Shown here: one piece after another, positions 1 to 10,212 of the stretch
How positions within the stretch are numbered: position 1 is the stretch's first letter
Layout: every line of letters begins with the position of its first letter
Assembly (NCBI RefSeq): GCF_023284025.1
Contig: NZ_JAKIKR010000006.1
Coordinates: forward strand, 1-64,000
Source: Shewanella abyssi
GTDB taxonomy: Bacteria > Pseudomonadota > Gammaproteobacteria > Enterobacterales > Shewanellaceae
Direction of reading: 5' to 3'
Length of the DNA stretch: 64,000 nt
Program-made: the position numbers and the translations under genes
The notes under the pieces: generated by a model
What the model saw: the letters and a program-made list of their open reading frames with translations, nothing else
Told to the model about the DNA's origin: nothing
Database searches by the model: none

Positions 1-35
1 TCTGACTGATACAAATTTTGTGCTATCTAGATTTA

Positions 36-131
36 GCTGTTAGCTCAGTTGCTGCTGGTATGAATGAATAGGCAGTTGGCTTGCTCTTTCTTATCCAATT
101 GGTCGAAGGTTGAATCCTTCACGGCCCACCA
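36..131 (+). pseudogene. Degenerate tRNA-Lys-like sequence, copy 1
   Basis: The order of elements is that of a bacterial tRNA-Lys: TTAGCTCAGTTG of the D arm, a GCAGTTGG/CCAATTGG anticodon stem, a T arm and a terminal CCA. The D loop carries extra bases, and the anticodon loop is enlarged to about 15 nt (CTTGCTCTTTCTTAT) where tRNA-Lys has CTTTTAA. The T loop has lost one base (GGTTGAATCC), and the 5' acceptor strand no longer pairs well with the 3' strand. It is probably not a working tRNA. Identification by eye from the E. coli-type tRNA-Lys sequence. Confidence 0.6.
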
Positions 132-385
132 CTTTCTGTTTCGATCGATTACCGCAATAATCCATTTCCTTGTTTCAATCGTTTACTTCAATAATCTACT
201 TATATATTCAATTTTTACAGCGTTCGTATAACGTGACGATTATGAGATAGGTCGTTAGCTCAGTTGCTGATGGTATCGATGAATAGGCAGTTGGCTTGCT
301 CTTTCTTATCTAATTGGTCGAAGGTTCGAATCCTTCACAGCCCACCACTTTCTGTTTCAATCGATTTTCGCAATAATCTACTGCA
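132..385. repeat. Repeated tails behind the tRNA-like sequences
   Basis: The stretch after copy 1 (from 132, CTTTCTGTTTCGATCG...) recurs after copy 2 (from 348, CTTTCTGTTTCAATCG...). Both continue into a CGCAATAATC word. A third, weaker version (TTGTTTCAATCGTTTAC) lies at about 170. The duplication therefore covers the tRNA-like part plus roughly 40-60 bp of downstream sequence. Confidence 0.6.
249..347 (+). pseudogene. Degenerate tRNA-Lys-like sequence, copy 2
   Basis: Second copy about 212 bp after the first, with the same D-loop and anticodon-loop insertions. Here the T arm is intact (GAAGGTTCGAATCCTTC), the encoded CCA is at 345-347, and the 5' end AGGTCGT is closer to a true tRNA-Lys acceptor. 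The anticodon stem has one change (CTAATTGG). The two copies share both insertions, so the altered form was probably duplicated as a unit. A standard tRNA finder might call this a pseudo-tRNA or miss it. Confidence 0.6.
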
Positions 386-1095
386 AAAACTTACTCGTTT
401 TATCTATTCTATTTTTAAAATTGAAAATGCCAAATATGCTTCCAAAACGGTTGTTCGTTTTATGAGCACGGTTCTTGTCATGTATATTACTCGATAATGT
501 GTATGCAGCATTTATGTAATAGATAAAACTGGTGAAGCCTGCTATCTCAGTCTCTATCTGCATATCGGTTATTTTAAGGAAGCATCTCGCCTAATGGTTT
601 TTATTCTCCATCCCATTCTAGGCAGAAATATTGGCAGGTAATCATTCTAACGAAATTTTTAAGTTGTATACCGACTCAAGACTGTTGGTAAAGTTGGACA
701 GAGTAAACTGGCAAAGACTCAATAAAATAGTTCAGAGTTTTAATTAATGAGATGACAAAATTGTTACACATTTCTTGCAGTGCAATAAAAATCTAAACTA
801 ATAAGTGTAAGGTATTGTTTTAAATGCATAAGGTGTTCGCTTGTAAAGTCTCTTCTAGATATCCCCCTATTTATCTTTCAGCAAAACCTCAAATTTCATT
901 AATGATTTATCCCCCCAAAAACGGTACTAATTAACACTTTGGATAATTCTTTACTAATATTAGCGGCGTTGAATGGGAATGTGATTAATTTGTAAAGGTC
1001 GTTCTACCTTTGTCTGATAGACCTATTGCTAATGTTGACTTGTTGTTAAGTCGGTCATATTTCGTAAGGAAAATAAAAAATATGGGAGAAAGGGA
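386..1095. other. AT-rich gap without a convincing gene
   Basis: About 700 bp of AT-rich DNA. Short open frames here have no ribosome binding site and no protein-like composition. The last 100-150 bp should hold the promoter of the porin gene, with a good ribosome binding site (GGGAGAAAGGG) just before its ATG. I see no RNA gene, terminator or clear operator. Confidence 0.5.
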
Positions 1096-2241
1096 ATGAA
1101 ACAAGCAAAACTAAGCGTTCTTTGCGCAGCAGCAATTGCGACAATGAGCGTCAGTGCATATGCAGAGACAGATTTTAAGTTCGGTGGTTATGTAAAAGCT
1201 GATGTTATGTTTAGTGACTACAGTAATGGCGCACCTGATTCTGGGAACCTATCTCGTCAGTTTTATGTACCAGGGACTATTTATGGTGACTCAAGCAGAG
1301 GCAACCAAGTCGTCGACTTTCATGCAAGAGAGTCACGCTTTAACTTTAAATCGTCTACTGATATTGATGGTCATAAGCTGGTCGGCTTTATTGAACTTGA
1401 TTTTATGACTCATAGCGACGGTAACGAGCGAGTATCAAACAGTTACTCTCCTCGTATTCGTCAAGCTTTTCTCAGCTTTGACAATTGGGCCGCTGGCCAA
1501 ATGTGGACCACCTTCCAAAACCCAGGTGCTTTGCCTGAAAACTTAGACTTTGTTGGTGCAGCTGAAGGTACGCCGTTCGTGCGTCAAACCATGGTTCGCT
1601 ACACCAATGGTGGTTTTCAGTTCTCTGCTGAGAATCCAGAAACGACGTTAAACGGCTATCGTGATCCAACGGGTGCCCGTATTACTAGTGGCAGCGGCAT
1701 GGTGCCTGATTTTGTTGCGCGCTACAACATGAAAACAGAAGGTGGAGCAGCCTTTACCTTTGCAGGGCTAGCACGACAGCTTAATATTGAAAAAGATGAT
1801 CTAGATTCATCTGAGTTTGGTTATGGTTTGAGCTTTACCGGTGTTATTCCTGTTGGACAAGATGATATTAAAATGTCAGCGACCTATGGTGAAGGCTTAG
1901 GGCGTTATATGGCACTTAACTATGCTAATGCCGGTGTGTTGGACGCTAATGGTGATATAAATGCTATAAGCTCATACGGTGGCTACATCTCTTACCGTCA
2001 CTGGTGGAATGATAAATGGCGTACCAGTATCACAGGTTCTGGCTTCAAAGCTGATAACGAAATCAATTTAATCGGTAATAACGTCAACAAAGATTCATAC
2101 TCAGGATACCTCAACCTATTGTATTCACCTGTGAAGCCACTAACAGTGGGCGTTGAGTATATGTACGCTAAGAATACTAAAGAAAATGGTTTTGATGGCG
2201 AGTTAAGTCGAGTCATCTTCTCAATGAAATATGTGCTTTAG
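1096..2241 (+). CDS. DcaP-like trimeric outer membrane porin
   Basis: A 381-residue protein with a signal peptide (residues 1-23, ending SAYA before ETDFKFGGYVKAD). The rest alternates short polar and aromatic beta-strands and ends in a C-terminal SMKYVL strand, as expected for an outer membrane barrel. The opening FKFGGYVKADVMF, the central DFHARESRFNF and the GQMWTTFQNP segment resemble the DcaP family of porins, which take up small, often anionic, substrates. The start has a strong AG-rich ribosome binding site. It is monocistronic, with a hairpin terminator downstream. The substrate cannot be inferred. Confidence 0.8.
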   Translation: MKQAKLSVLCAAAIATMSVSAYAETDFKFGGYVKADVMFSDYSNGAPDSGNLSRQFYVPGTIYGDSSRGNQVVDFHARESRFNFKSSTDIDGHKLVGFIELDFMTHSDGNERVSNSYSPRIRQAFLSFDNWAAGQMWTTFQNPGALPENLDFVGAAEGTPFVRQTMVRYTNGGFQFSAENPETTLNGYRDPTGARITSGSGMVPDFVARYNMKTEGGAAFTFAGLARQLNIEKDDLDSSEFGYGLSFTGVIPVGQDDIKMSATYGEGLGRYMALNYANAGVLDANGDINAISSYGGYISYRHWWNDKWRTSITGSGFKADNEINLIGNNVNKDSYSGYLNLLYSPVKPLTVGVEYMYAKNTKENGFDGELSRVIFSMKYVL

Positions 2242-2281
2242 TCGATGGGGTAGATAGATAACTAGATAAAATGTTACCCAC

Positions 2282-2311
2282 AAAAAAGGAGGCGATAGCC
2301 TCCTTTTTTTG
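2282..2311. terminator. Bidirectional terminator, porin / grxA
   Basis: Perfect stem GGAGGC-gat-GCCTCC type hairpin, flanked by A-run on the left and T-run on the right. It serves the porin (+) and the converging grxA (-). Confidence 0.85.
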
Positions 2312-2326
2312 TTTAAAGCGCTTAAC

Positions 2327-2593
2327 TTATGCCGCTGGCATTAACTCGTTGTCTCGCACATACAGTTCAAACTCAGTACAGCCACCAACATGGTCTTTGT
2401 CGACAAAGATCTGTGGAACTGTTTCAACTGGCTTACCGACTGTTTTTTCTAGATCGGCTTTGCTGATCCCTTCAGCGTGAATATCAACATATTTAAATTT
2501 GAAATCATCACGCTTTTCAGTAAGTTGCTCAGCAACTTGAACTGCTCGAACACAATAAGGACAACCTGGACGACCGAAAATAACAACAAACAT
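2327..2593 (-). CDS. grxA: Glutaredoxin 1 (GrxA family)
   Basis: An 88-residue thioredoxin-fold protein with the active site CPYC at residues 11-14. It also has the GrxA-specific segments RDDFKFKYVDIHAEGI and GKPVETVPQIFVD, and the glutathione-binding cis-Pro (TVPQ). GrxA reduces ribonucleotide reductase and protein or mixed disulfides using glutathione in the cytoplasm. Length and motifs match E. coli Grx1 closely. The start is the only plausible one; upstream is a short gap to radD, which is in the same orientation. Confidence 0.93.
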   Translation of the reverse strand: MFVVIFGRPGCPYCVRAVQVAEQLTEKRDDFKFKYVDIHAEGISKADLEKTVGKPVETVPQIFVDKDHVGGCTEFELYVRDNELMPAA

Positions 2594-2688
2594 AATAATT
2601 CCTCTAAAATAGCTTGAGCACTTTATAACATAGCCAGGAGATTAGTTCTAATCGATATTTAAACTCGGTTTAATCGCATTACTGATTT

Positions 2689-4431
2689 CTATTCTAATTC
2701 AGAAGGTTGTGTTTGATAGCGGCCATGGTAATCAAAGATAGACTCCAGCAGATCCCAACCTTTTTTACCTTTTTTCAGCAACAATAAGTCGGGCTTTCTA
2801 AAACAGGACTCATCTGCAGCTAGTTCTTGTGCCGAGCTATATTTCTTATGCTTCATCCCAGGCGTCTTGCTGTGGGGGAAAATAAACAGTGCAAAGACGG
2901 CTCTTATCTGTGCGGGCGTTTGCATCTTGAAGTAACGACAAAAATCATTGCCCTCGATATCGATATAACGCACTACTAAACGCTCCTTTTCAGGCTCGAG
3001 CAACATGGTTTGACATTTGAACAAGTGATGATGTTTCTGTTGTAATACCTCTTTGAGCCTCTTATCAGGATCAACCAATACAGCCTGACAATGGCCACAT
3101 ATCTTGGCGGCAATATCGTTCTCTTCGCCGCAATTAGGGCAAGACTTGGAACGAAAGCGAAAATCGCACTGTTGTTTGCCCTTAGCCGTTTCAATCAAAG
3201 CTTGGCAACGTCTACCAAAATGCTCAATGATATCGCCATCATCATCGGTTAAGCCCCAAAATATATTGGCAAAATCACACACAGGGCAGTGAACTTGCAC
3301 CGGCTTACATTTACTGTTGGGTTTAGGTTGACCGACTTCAGGATAGAATAAGTCATAGCCGTTGGCTGCATAATCAATAATCAGGCATTCGGTTTTGTCT
3401 TTGTCGATCCTTAAGCCGCGGCCAACCATCTGCTGGAAAAGGCTTACCGATGCGGTTGGACGCATAATCGCAATAAGATCAACATGGGGTGCATCAAAGC
3501 CAGTAGTTAATACGGCAACATTGACTAAAAATTTGATCTGCTTGGCTTTAAAAGCGCTGATGATCAGGTCTCGGTCTTCTCGTGATGTCTTAGCGGTGAC
3601 CAGTGCTGGGTTATATCCCGCAAGCTTAGCCATTATCTCTTCTGCGTGTTTTACCGTAGCGGCAAAGATAATCACCCCTTGACGATGTTTTGCTAGTTCA
3701 ATGAGTTGTTTAACAATGGCCGTGGTGGCGCGGCCACAATGATTGAGTATGGAGTTTACTTCTGACTCGTTATATTCGCCTGTCGGCGATGAGGTTAGTT
3801 CACTAAAATCATATTGGGCGCTCAAGCCATCAAACATCTTAGGCTGACTCAAGAACCCCTGCTTAATTAAAGGGCGCATCGGCAGTTCGAAAATGCACTT
3901 TTCAAATACAGGTTTATCAGTATTACCTATTTTTCCATGATAGTGATGGCGATAGATCCACCCTAAATCTAATCGATATGGGGTGGCGGTTAATCCTAGT
4001 AGCCTTAAACGCTGGTTCTTGGACCTTAAATGGCTTAATAGTTGTTGATACTGACTGTCTTTATCAGGACTTACGCGGTGGCATTCATCGATAATCACCA
4101 GGCTGTAGGGCTCGTCAAATTGAGTCGGGCGCTTAACCGCTGACTGAATACTGGCAACCACTGTCTTGCCAGCCGTTGATTTTTGATTTAACCCAGCAGA
4201 ATAGATGGACGCTTTATCGGTGAGTAAGCCGACTTTTTCGGCATTTTGCGCCACCAGTTCTTTTACGTGGGTGAGCACAAGTACGCGGCCTTTAGCTATT
4301 CTGGCAAGCTCTGCTATGACAATGCTTTTACCCGCGCCAGTAGGCAAGACAAGCACCGCGGAGTCGGCACTGGATTTAAAATGGCTGATGGCCGCATCGA
4401 CCGATTGTTGCTGATAATCTCTAAGTTGCAC
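2689..4431 (-). CDS. radD: RadD (YejH) superfamily 2 DNA helicase-like protein
   Basis: A 580-residue SF2 ATPase. The Walker A motif PTGAGKS is at residues 30-36, the DECH box at 115-118, followed by GLTATP and a helicase C domain with a QMVGRGLR motif. The C-terminal part has Cys pairs (CPVC, CPNC, CGHC) that form the zinc region typical of RadD. RadD works with SSB and RecA in double-strand break and crosslink repair. Length agrees with E. coli RadD (586). It lies between grxA and acs, all on the minus strand, with its own upstream gap. Confidence 0.9.
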   Translation of the reverse strand: MQLRDYQQQSVDAAISHFKSSADSAVLVLPTGAGKSIVIAELARIAKGRVLVLTHVKELVAQNAEKVGLLTDKASIYSAGLNQKSTAGKTVVASIQSAVKRPTQFDEPYSLVIIDECHRVSPDKDSQYQQLLSHLRSKNQRLRLLGLTATPYRLDLGWIYRHHYHGKIGNTDKPVFEKCIFELPMRPLIKQGFLSQPKMFDGLSAQYDFSELTSSPTGEYNESEVNSILNHCGRATTAIVKQLIELAKHRQGVIIFAATVKHAEEIMAKLAGYNPALVTAKTSREDRDLIISAFKAKQIKFLVNVAVLTTGFDAPHVDLIAIMRPTASVSLFQQMVGRGLRIDKDKTECLIIDYAANGYDLFYPEVGQPKPNSKCKPVQVHCPVCDFANIFWGLTDDDGDIIEHFGRRCQALIETAKGKQQCDFRFRSKSCPNCGEENDIAAKICGHCQAVLVDPDKRLKEVLQQKHHHLFKCQTMLLEPEKERLVVRYIDIEGNDFCRYFKMQTPAQIRAVFALFIFPHSKTPGMKHKKYSSAQELAADESCFRKPDLLLLKKGKKGWDLLESIFDYHGRYQTQPSELE

Positions 4432-4540
4432 GAGTTAGTTTCCGTTTGGCATGCCATTGGAGCAGAGCGGATAGCGAAATGATCACACAAATATGCAGTG
4501 ACGATAAGTAAAATTTTGGCCTGTTTATTAAAGTCATAAG

Positions 4541-4563
4541 AAAAAGCCCCTCAGTGAGGGGCT
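4541..4563 (-). terminator. Terminator of acs
   Basis: Read on the minus strand, a GCCCCTCA/TGAGGGGC stem is followed by TTTTTC, 34 bp after the acs stop codon. Confidence 0.85.
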
Positions 4564-4596
4564 AGGGAAGGTAAAACGGCTATAAGTGCTTAAGCA

Positions 4597-6549
4597 TTAC
4601 TCGCTGCGGTTAAGTCGTGACTCAATGAGAGTGTCAATCACTGCAGGATCGGCAAGAGTTGAAGAGTCACCTAAGTTGGTTACTTCATTTGCGGCAATCT
4701 TACGCAAGAAACGACGCATGATCTTGCCCGAACGTGTCTTAGGTAGACCACCTGCAAATTGGATTAAATCGGGTGTGGCCAATGCACCAATCTCTTTTCT
4801 AACCCACTGTCTAAGTTCCTGTCGCAGCTCTTCTGTTTCTACAGTGCTTCGAGTGAGCGTTACGTATGCATAGATCCCTTGGCCCTTAATGTCATGTGGA
4901 TAACCCACTACAGCGGCCTCAGCGACATGTTCATGAGCCACTAGCGCACTTTCAACTTCAGCAGTGCCGAGTCTATGACCTGATACGTTAATAACATCAT
5001 CGACACGGCCAGTGATCCAGTAATAACCGTCTTCATCGCGTTTTGCACCGTCGCCAGTAAAGTACATGCCTCTAAAGGTTTTAAAGTATGTCAGCACAAA
5101 GCGTTCATGATCGCCAAATACGGTGCGCATCTGTCCTGGCCATGAATCTAGAATAACCAGATTACCTTCATTCGCGCCTTCAACTATATTGCCCATGTTG
5201 TCAACGAGTGCGGGCTGGACGCCAAAGAAGGGACGGGTAGCAGAGCCAGGCTTGGTGTCAGTAGCACCTGGCAGTGGGCTAATCAAAATACCGCCAGTTT
5301 CAGTTTGCCACCAGGTGTCAACAATAGGGCAGTTCTCATGACCAATAACATCGTTGTACCAGCGCCATGCTTCTGGGTTAATCGGTTCACCGACTGAGCC
5401 CATAATGCGCAATGAACTGCCATCAAAGTTATCGAACTGCTCTTTGCCTTCGGCCATTAGCGCGCGAATGAGCGTCGGGGCGGTATAAAGGATATTAACC
5501 TTATGTCTGTCAACTATCTCACCGAGTCGTGCTGGTGTCGGATAATTTGGCACACCTTCGTGGATTAATACGGTTGCACCATTGGCGAGTGGACCATACA
5601 CCATATAGGAGTGCCCCGTGATCCAACCGACATCGGCAGTACACCAATATACTTCGCCGTCTTTATAATCGAATACATACTCGTGGGTCATCGCCGCGTA
5701 TACCATGTAACCACCGGTGGTGTGTAACACACCTTTCGGGTTACCGGTTGAACCTGAGGTATACAGTAAAAACAGTGGGTCTTCTGCACCCATCTCTTCC
5801 GGAACACAATACTCTGATGCAGTATCCATCAAAGAGTTCCAGCAGATATCACGACCTTCAACCCAGTTGATGTCGCCGCCAGTGCGCTTCATTACAATGA
5901 CTTTTTCAACGCAATCGACGTCAGGATGAGCGAGTGCCTCATCGATATTGGCTTTGAGAGGAATAATACGACCCGCTCGTAGACCTTCATCGGCGGTGAT
6001 CACCACTTTAGAATTACCATCAATAACGCGAGATGCGATTGAATCAGGTGAGAAGCCACCAAATACCACAGAGTGAATGGCACCAATACGGGCGCAGGCA
6101 AGCATGGCTACGGCAGCTTCTGGCACCATAGGCATATATATTGTGACGACATCGCCGCGTCGTACCCCTTGGCTGCGAAGGGCATTGGCAAATTTACATA
6201 CATCTTTGTGTAATTCACCATAAGTGATAGTGCGTTGATCTTTAGCATCATCGCCTTCCCAGATAATAGCGACCTTATCGGCGTTAGTTTCTAAATGTCT
6301 GTCTAGACAGTTAGCTGATGCGTTTAACGTGCCATCATAAAACCATTTGATAAATAAGTTATGGTCATCGAACGAAGTCTTCTTTACCTTAGTGAAGGGC
6401 TTTATCCAATCGATACGGTTGCCGTGTTCTCTCCAGAAACCTTCAGGATTTACAATCGACTCCTGATACATTTTTTTATATTGTTCGTCATTTACAAGTG
6501 CGTTTTCAGCGATTTCACTTGGAACTTTGTAGAGAGACTGCATGCTCAT
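4597..6549 (-). CDS. acs: Acetyl-coenzyme A synthetase (AMP-forming)
   Basis: 650 residues, the usual Acs length. Acs converts acetate, ATP and CoA to acetyl-CoA, AMP and pyrophosphate. Visible motifs are the AMP-binding P-loop [11 protein letters not shown], the WWQTETGG substrate-binding segment, YWITGRVDD hinge region, and the C-terminal [11 protein letters not shown], whose lysine is the site of reversible acetylation in the family. The first ATG is followed two codons later by another (MSM); the ribosome binding site AAGGGAAG supports the first. A palindrome 64-77 bp upstream of the start recurs near crbR, and the divergent neighbour crbS is its likely regulator. Confidence 0.96.
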   Translation of the reverse strand: MSMQSLYKVPSEIAENALVNDEQYKKMYQESIVNPEGFWREHGNRIDWIKPFTKVKKTSFDDHNLFIKWFYDGTLNASANCLDRHLETNADKVAIIWEGDDAKDQRTITYGELHKDVCKFANALRSQGVRRGDVVTIYMPMVPEAAVAMLACARIGAIHSVVFGGFSPDSIASRVIDGNSKVVITADEGLRAGRIIPLKANIDEALAHPDVDCVEKVIVMKRTGGDINWVEGRDICWNSLMDTASEYCVPEEMGAEDPLFLLYTSGSTGNPKGVLHTTGGYMVYAAMTHEYVFDYKDGEVYWCTADVGWITGHSYMVYGPLANGATVLIHEGVPNYPTPARLGEIVDRHKVNILYTAPTLIRALMAEGKEQFDNFDGSSLRIMGSVGEPINPEAWRWYNDVIGHENCPIVDTWWQTETGGILISPLPGATDTKPGSATRPFFGVQPALVDNMGNIVEGANEGNLVILDSWPGQMRTVFGDHERFVLTYFKTFRGMYFTGDGAKRDEDGYYWITGRVDDVINVSGHRLGTAEVESALVAHEHVAEAAVVGYPHDIKGQGIYAYVTLTRSTVETEELRQELRQWVRKEIGALATPDLIQFAGGLPKTRSGKIMRRFLRKIAANEVTNLGDSSTLADPAVIDTLIESRLNRSE

Positions 6550-6612
6550 TGGGCTTCCCTTATCTAATAGTGCGTGAGAAGAGTATGAATTGTGTAAGGG
6601 CTATATCTCTAT

Positions 6613-6626
6613 TAGACCTTGGTCTA
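6613..6626. promoter_or_regulatory. Palindrome TAGACCTTGGTCTA in the acs/crbS intergenic region
   Basis: Perfect inverted repeat TAGACC-TT-GGTCTA, 64 bp upstream of the acs start codon and about 96 bp upstream of crbS. An almost identical palindrome lies upstream of crbR (13217-13230). I propose it as a CrbR operator; this is inference from location and recurrence. Confidence 0.55.
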
Positions 6627-6722
6627 GTAAAAAAATATCCTTATTTTTTAAATGGTTGTAAATTAATTTTGGCTAGATTTCATTTGTTTTTTACCGCAAA
6701 ATAGGGAAAAAAAGAGAATCCT

Positions 6723-9700
6723 ATGAATTTGACTGTGCTTGTTGGCACCATTGCCATTATTTATGTCTGTCTATTGTTCCTCATCGCATGGGGCGCAGAG
6801 CGCTGGTTTAGCCGCATTACCAAGCGTATTCAAGCGTGGATCTATGGTTTAAGCCTTGCTGTGTATTGCTCCTCTTGGAGTTTTTTAGGCACGGTCGGGC
6901 AATCTGCCGATGACTTATGGTCATTTCTGCCAATCTTTATCGGGCCTATTCTTATTTTTACCGTTGGATTTGGTCTGCTTAGAAAAATGGTGATTGTGTC
7001 TAAGGCGCAAAATATTACCTCTGTCGCCGACTTTATTGCGGCAAGATACGGTAAGTCACAGCTACTAGCGGCAATTGTGACCCTAATCGCCCTGTTTGGC
7101 ATCATGCCCTACATTGCGCTGCAACTTAAGGCGATGGTCTTTAGCTTGAACCTTTTTCAACCTGAAGGGGCGTTGTTTGATGGCGCTAAAGTATCGTTAG
7201 TCATTACTGGCATATTAGCTGTTTTCGCCATCTTATTTGGTACTCGTAAACTGGATGCAACCGAGCATAACCCTGGCATGATCCTCGCGATAGCATTCGA
7301 GTCGTTGGTTAAGTTAGGGGCTTTCTTATTGGTTGGCGCTGTGATCAGTTTTGGTGTTTTTGATGGCTTTGGCGATATCTGGCAGCAAGCGAATGCGCGG
7401 GATTTGATCGGTAAACCCAATTTGCGCATTGAATCTCTAATGCCTGAGTTACTGGTGGGAATGGCGGCCTTTTTATGCATGCCAAGACAGTTCCATGTGA
7501 TGATGGTTGAGTGTAGTAATGAACAAACCATGGTTAAAGCGCGGTGGATGTTTCCGCTCTATTTGTTGTTGTTTGGTCTATTTGTTGCGCCGTTAGCGTT
7601 AGCCGGAAAGCTATTGTTGGGTGATGCCGTTGCTGCGGATACTTATGTGATTAACCTTCCCCTAGCGCTTGATAAACCTTGGCTTGCCGTTGTGGCACTG
7701 CTTGGCACTTTATCAGCGGCGACAGGCATGGTGATTGTCGCGGTTGTGACGATTAGCGTCATGGTGAGTAATGAGTGGCTGGTGCCATTAATGCTGCGTA
7801 CCGGGCAGATAAAAGCTCGAAACTTCAGCCAGTTCTCGCAATTATTACTCAATGCTCGCCGATTGGCGATCATGCTTATTTTAGCGTTGGGCTATTTTAG
7901 TTATCTGTCGTTTATGGATAACGACTCTTTATCCTCTCTAGGTATGTTGTCTTTCGGTGCATTCGCGCAGCTGGCACCCGCGTTAATCGGTGGTATGTAT
8001 TGGAAAAACGGTAATCGAAGTGGCGTGTTCTTGGGACTCGCGGTCGGGTTTGGTTGTTGGTGTTATATCCTGCTGCAAGGTGTGGCTCAATCACCTGGAC
8101 TTGTTATAACCGATTTTGCCTTACTCGATTCGATTAAACCTAATGTTCGCGATATTCTCATCGCCTTGCTAGCGAACTGTGCTTGTTATGTACTTGGTTC
8201 TGTATGGTTTCGTGCCGGTGTTGTTGAACGAATGCAAGCTAGCGCTTTTGTCACTCCAGGGCAGTTAAAGAAGTCCACAAACCGCAAGAGTGCGGCGGTT
8301 TCACAGCAAGATTTACTCATCCTAGCGAGTCGTTTTGTGAGTCCAACCCGAGCATATGAGAGCTTCTCTGGTTTTTCTGAAGATGCAGTAAAGAGCGATA
8401 GTTGGCATAAAGTCGCCCCGCCTGAATTGATTGAACACACAGAACATATGCTCTCGGGAGTGCTTGGCGCCTCTAGTGCGTCATTGGTGATGGATTCGGT
8501 GTTACAAGGTCGAGACTTGGCGTTAGATGAAGTGTTTAGCCTTGTGGATGAGGCGTCTTCAAAAATCATTTTGAGCCAAGATGTGCTGCGCGGCGCGATT
8601 GAGCACGCATATGAAGGTATGAGCGTGGTGGATAAAGATCTGAATCTTGTGGCTTGGAATTTTAAATATGCTGAGCTTTATCAGTATCCAGATAATTTTT
8701 TGAAGGCTGGTATGCCCATTAGCGATGTCATCCATTTCAATGCAAAACGCGGCTATTGCGGCCTAGGTGATATTGATGAACAAGTTGACAAGCGGGTGCA
8801 GCATATGCGAGATGGCTCTCAACATGTGTCTGAGCGACAACGTAAAGATGGTAAGGTTATAAAGATCCAAGGTAATCCTATGCCTGGTGGCGGCTTTGTT
8901 ATGACGTTTACCGACATTACTCAATATCGTTTGCAAGCCAAAGCGTTGCAAGAGTCGAATGAGACACTAGAAGCCAGAGTCAAAGAGCGTACTTTTGAGC
9001 TATCGATGCTGAACAGTAAGCTGCTGGAGTCGAAGGCGCAAGAGGAGATGGCCAATGCCTCAAAGAGTCAGTTTCTAGCCGCAGTAGGGCATGATTTGAT
9101 GCAGCCATTAAATGCTGCTCGATTATTTACGGCATCACTCTCGCAGTATCCAAATTTGGATTTAGAAGCTAAAACAACATTAAGTCATGTTAATAGCTCC
9201 CTTAAAATTGCAGGAGAACTGCTGACTGACTTACTGGATATCTCTAAATTGGACTCTGGCATGGTAGATGTCAATCGCCGAGATTTTGCTATTGCGGACT
9301 TACTCGATGGTTTAACGGTAGAGTTTCAGGCAATGGCTAAAGACTGCTCAATAAGGTTTAGTTCAATCCCCTGTTCAGCAACCATTAACTCAGATCCGAG
9401 TTTGCTCAGGCGAGTACTGCAAAACTTCCTAACCAATGCTTATCGCTACGCTAAGGGTAATCGTGTGCTGTTGGGTTGCCGTTACCACAAGACAGAGCTT
9501 GAGATCCAGGTACTGGATACCGGTTGCGGTATTGATGAGAGTGACACACTGGAGATTTTTAAAGAGTTTAAGCGACTCGATAATCCACAAAGTAAAAGTG
9601 TCAGTGGCTTAGGTTTAGGCCTCGCCATTGCCGATAGAATAAGCCGTGTTTTAGAGCATAAAATTAGTGTGACTTCAATTTTAGGTCAAGGCTCTGTGTT

Positions 9701-10151
9701 CTCCATTAGAGTACCACTTGGCGTAAAAGTAACCGCGCCCACACCAAAGAAAATACCGTCGTTATTGCAACCATTAGCGGGTATCAAGGTTTTGTGTATT
9801 GATAATGAAGAGGCGATTTTAGCAGGGCTTGAGAGTTTATTGACTCGCTGGCAATGTGAGGTCATTTGCGCCAGTGATTTTGCCGACGCTCGCATTAAAT
9901 TAGGCCTAAAAGGCGTGGCTCCTGATATCGTACTGGCTGATTATCACTTAGATAACAATCAAAATGGTGTCGATGCAATGGATGGCGTCCGTAGTCTTTA
10001 TGGTGAGCATCTGCCGGGTATTTTGATCACCGCCAATACGCGTAAAGATCTGATTGATGATGTACACGCCCGTGGCTATCACTATATGGCTAAAATGATC
10101 AAACCAGCCGCCCTAAGAGCGTTGATTTCAAGTCTGGTTAGTAAAGGCTAG
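6723..10151 (+). CDS. crbS: CrbS-type hybrid histidine kinase with sodium/solute symporter domain
   Basis: 1142 residues. The N-terminal half (about 1-500) is a multi-span solute:sodium symporter-like domain. A linker and PAS domain follow (about 610-740, EGMSVVDKDLNLVAWN). Then comes a coiled coil, a HisKA domain with the H-box at His790 (GHDLMQPLNAAR), a HATPase domain (NFLTNAYRYAKG, GLGLGLAIADR) and a C-terminal receiver with Asp1073 (VLADYHL). This architecture is that of CrbS/CbrA. In Vibrio and Pseudomonas, CrbS with CrbR switches on acs for acetate use. It lies divergent from acs with 173 bp between them. The cognate regulator is about 2.3 kb downstream rather than adjacent. ATG with GAGAA-type ribosome binding site. 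Confidence 0.92.
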   Translation: MNLTVLVGTIAIIYVCLLFLIAWGAERWFSRITKRIQAWIYGLSLAVYCSSWSFLGTVGQSADDLWSFLPIFIGPILIFTVGFGLLRKMVIVSKAQNITSVADFIAARYGKSQLLAAIVTLIALFGIMPYIALQLKAMVFSLNLFQPEGALFDGAKVSLVITGILAVFAILFGTRKLDATEHNPGMILAIAFESLVKLGAFLLVGAVISFGVFDGFGDIWQQANARDLIGKPNLRIESLMPELLVGMAAFLCMPRQFHVMMVECSNEQTMVKARWMFPLYLLLFGLFVAPLALAGKLLLGDAVAADTYVINLPLALDKPWLAVVALLGTLSAATGMVIVAVVTISVMVSNEWLVPLMLRTGQIKARNFSQFSQLLLNARRLAIMLILALGYFSYLSFMDNDSLSSLGMLSFGAFAQLAPALIGGMYWKNGNRSGVFLGLAVGFGCWCYILLQGVAQSPGLVITDFALLDSIKPNVRDILIALLANCACYVLGSVWFRAGVVERMQASAFVTPGQLKKSTNRKSAAVSQQDLLILASRFVSPTRAYESFSGFSEDAVKSDSWHKVAPPELIEHTEHMLSGVLGASSASLVMDSVLQGRDLALDEVFSLVDEASSKIILSQDVLRGAIEHAYEGMSVVDKDLNLVAWNFKYAELYQYPDNFLKAGMPISDVIHFNAKRGYCGLGDIDEQVDKRVQHMRDGSQHVSERQRKDGKVIKIQGNPMPGGGFVMTFTDITQYRLQAKALQESNETLEARVKERTFELSMLNSKLLESKAQEEMANASKSQFLAAVGHDLMQPLNAARLFTASLSQYPNLDLEAKTTLSHVNSSLKIAGELLTDLLDISKLDSGMVDVNRRDFAIADLLDGLTVEFQAMAKDCSIRFSSIPCSATINSDPSLLRRVLQNFLTNAYRYAKGNRVLLGCRYHKTELEIQVLDTGCGIDESDTLEIFKEFKRLDNPQSKSVSGLGLGLAIADRISRVLEHKISVTSILGQGSVFSIRVPLGVKVTAPTPKKIPSLLQPLAGIKVLCIDNEEAILAGLESLLTRWQCEVICASDFADARIKLGLKGVAPDIVLADYHLDNNQNGVDAMDGVRSLYGEHLPGILITANTRKDLIDDVHARGYHYMAKMIKPAALRALISSLVSKG

Positions 10152-10162
10152 TTATCTAGCGA

Positions 10163-10194
10163 TGAAAAACGGCACACCGACTAAGTGTGTCGTT
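10163..10194. terminator. Hairpin between crbS and the repeat lipoprotein
   Basis: AAACGGCACAC / GTGTGTCGTTT stem with flanking A and T, just after the crbS stop. It could terminate both converging genes. Confidence 0.6.
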
Positions 10195-10212
10195 TCCATC
10201 ATAATAGGCTAG

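Noticed and set aside
264-497. Open frame of 77 codons over the tRNA-like repeat
   Set aside because: It runs through copy 2 of the tRNA-like sequence, has no ribosome binding site and no protein-like composition.
961-1010. Possible CRP site upstream of the porin (AATGTGATTAATTTG)
   Set aside because: Only one half-site matches TGTGA; the second half does not.
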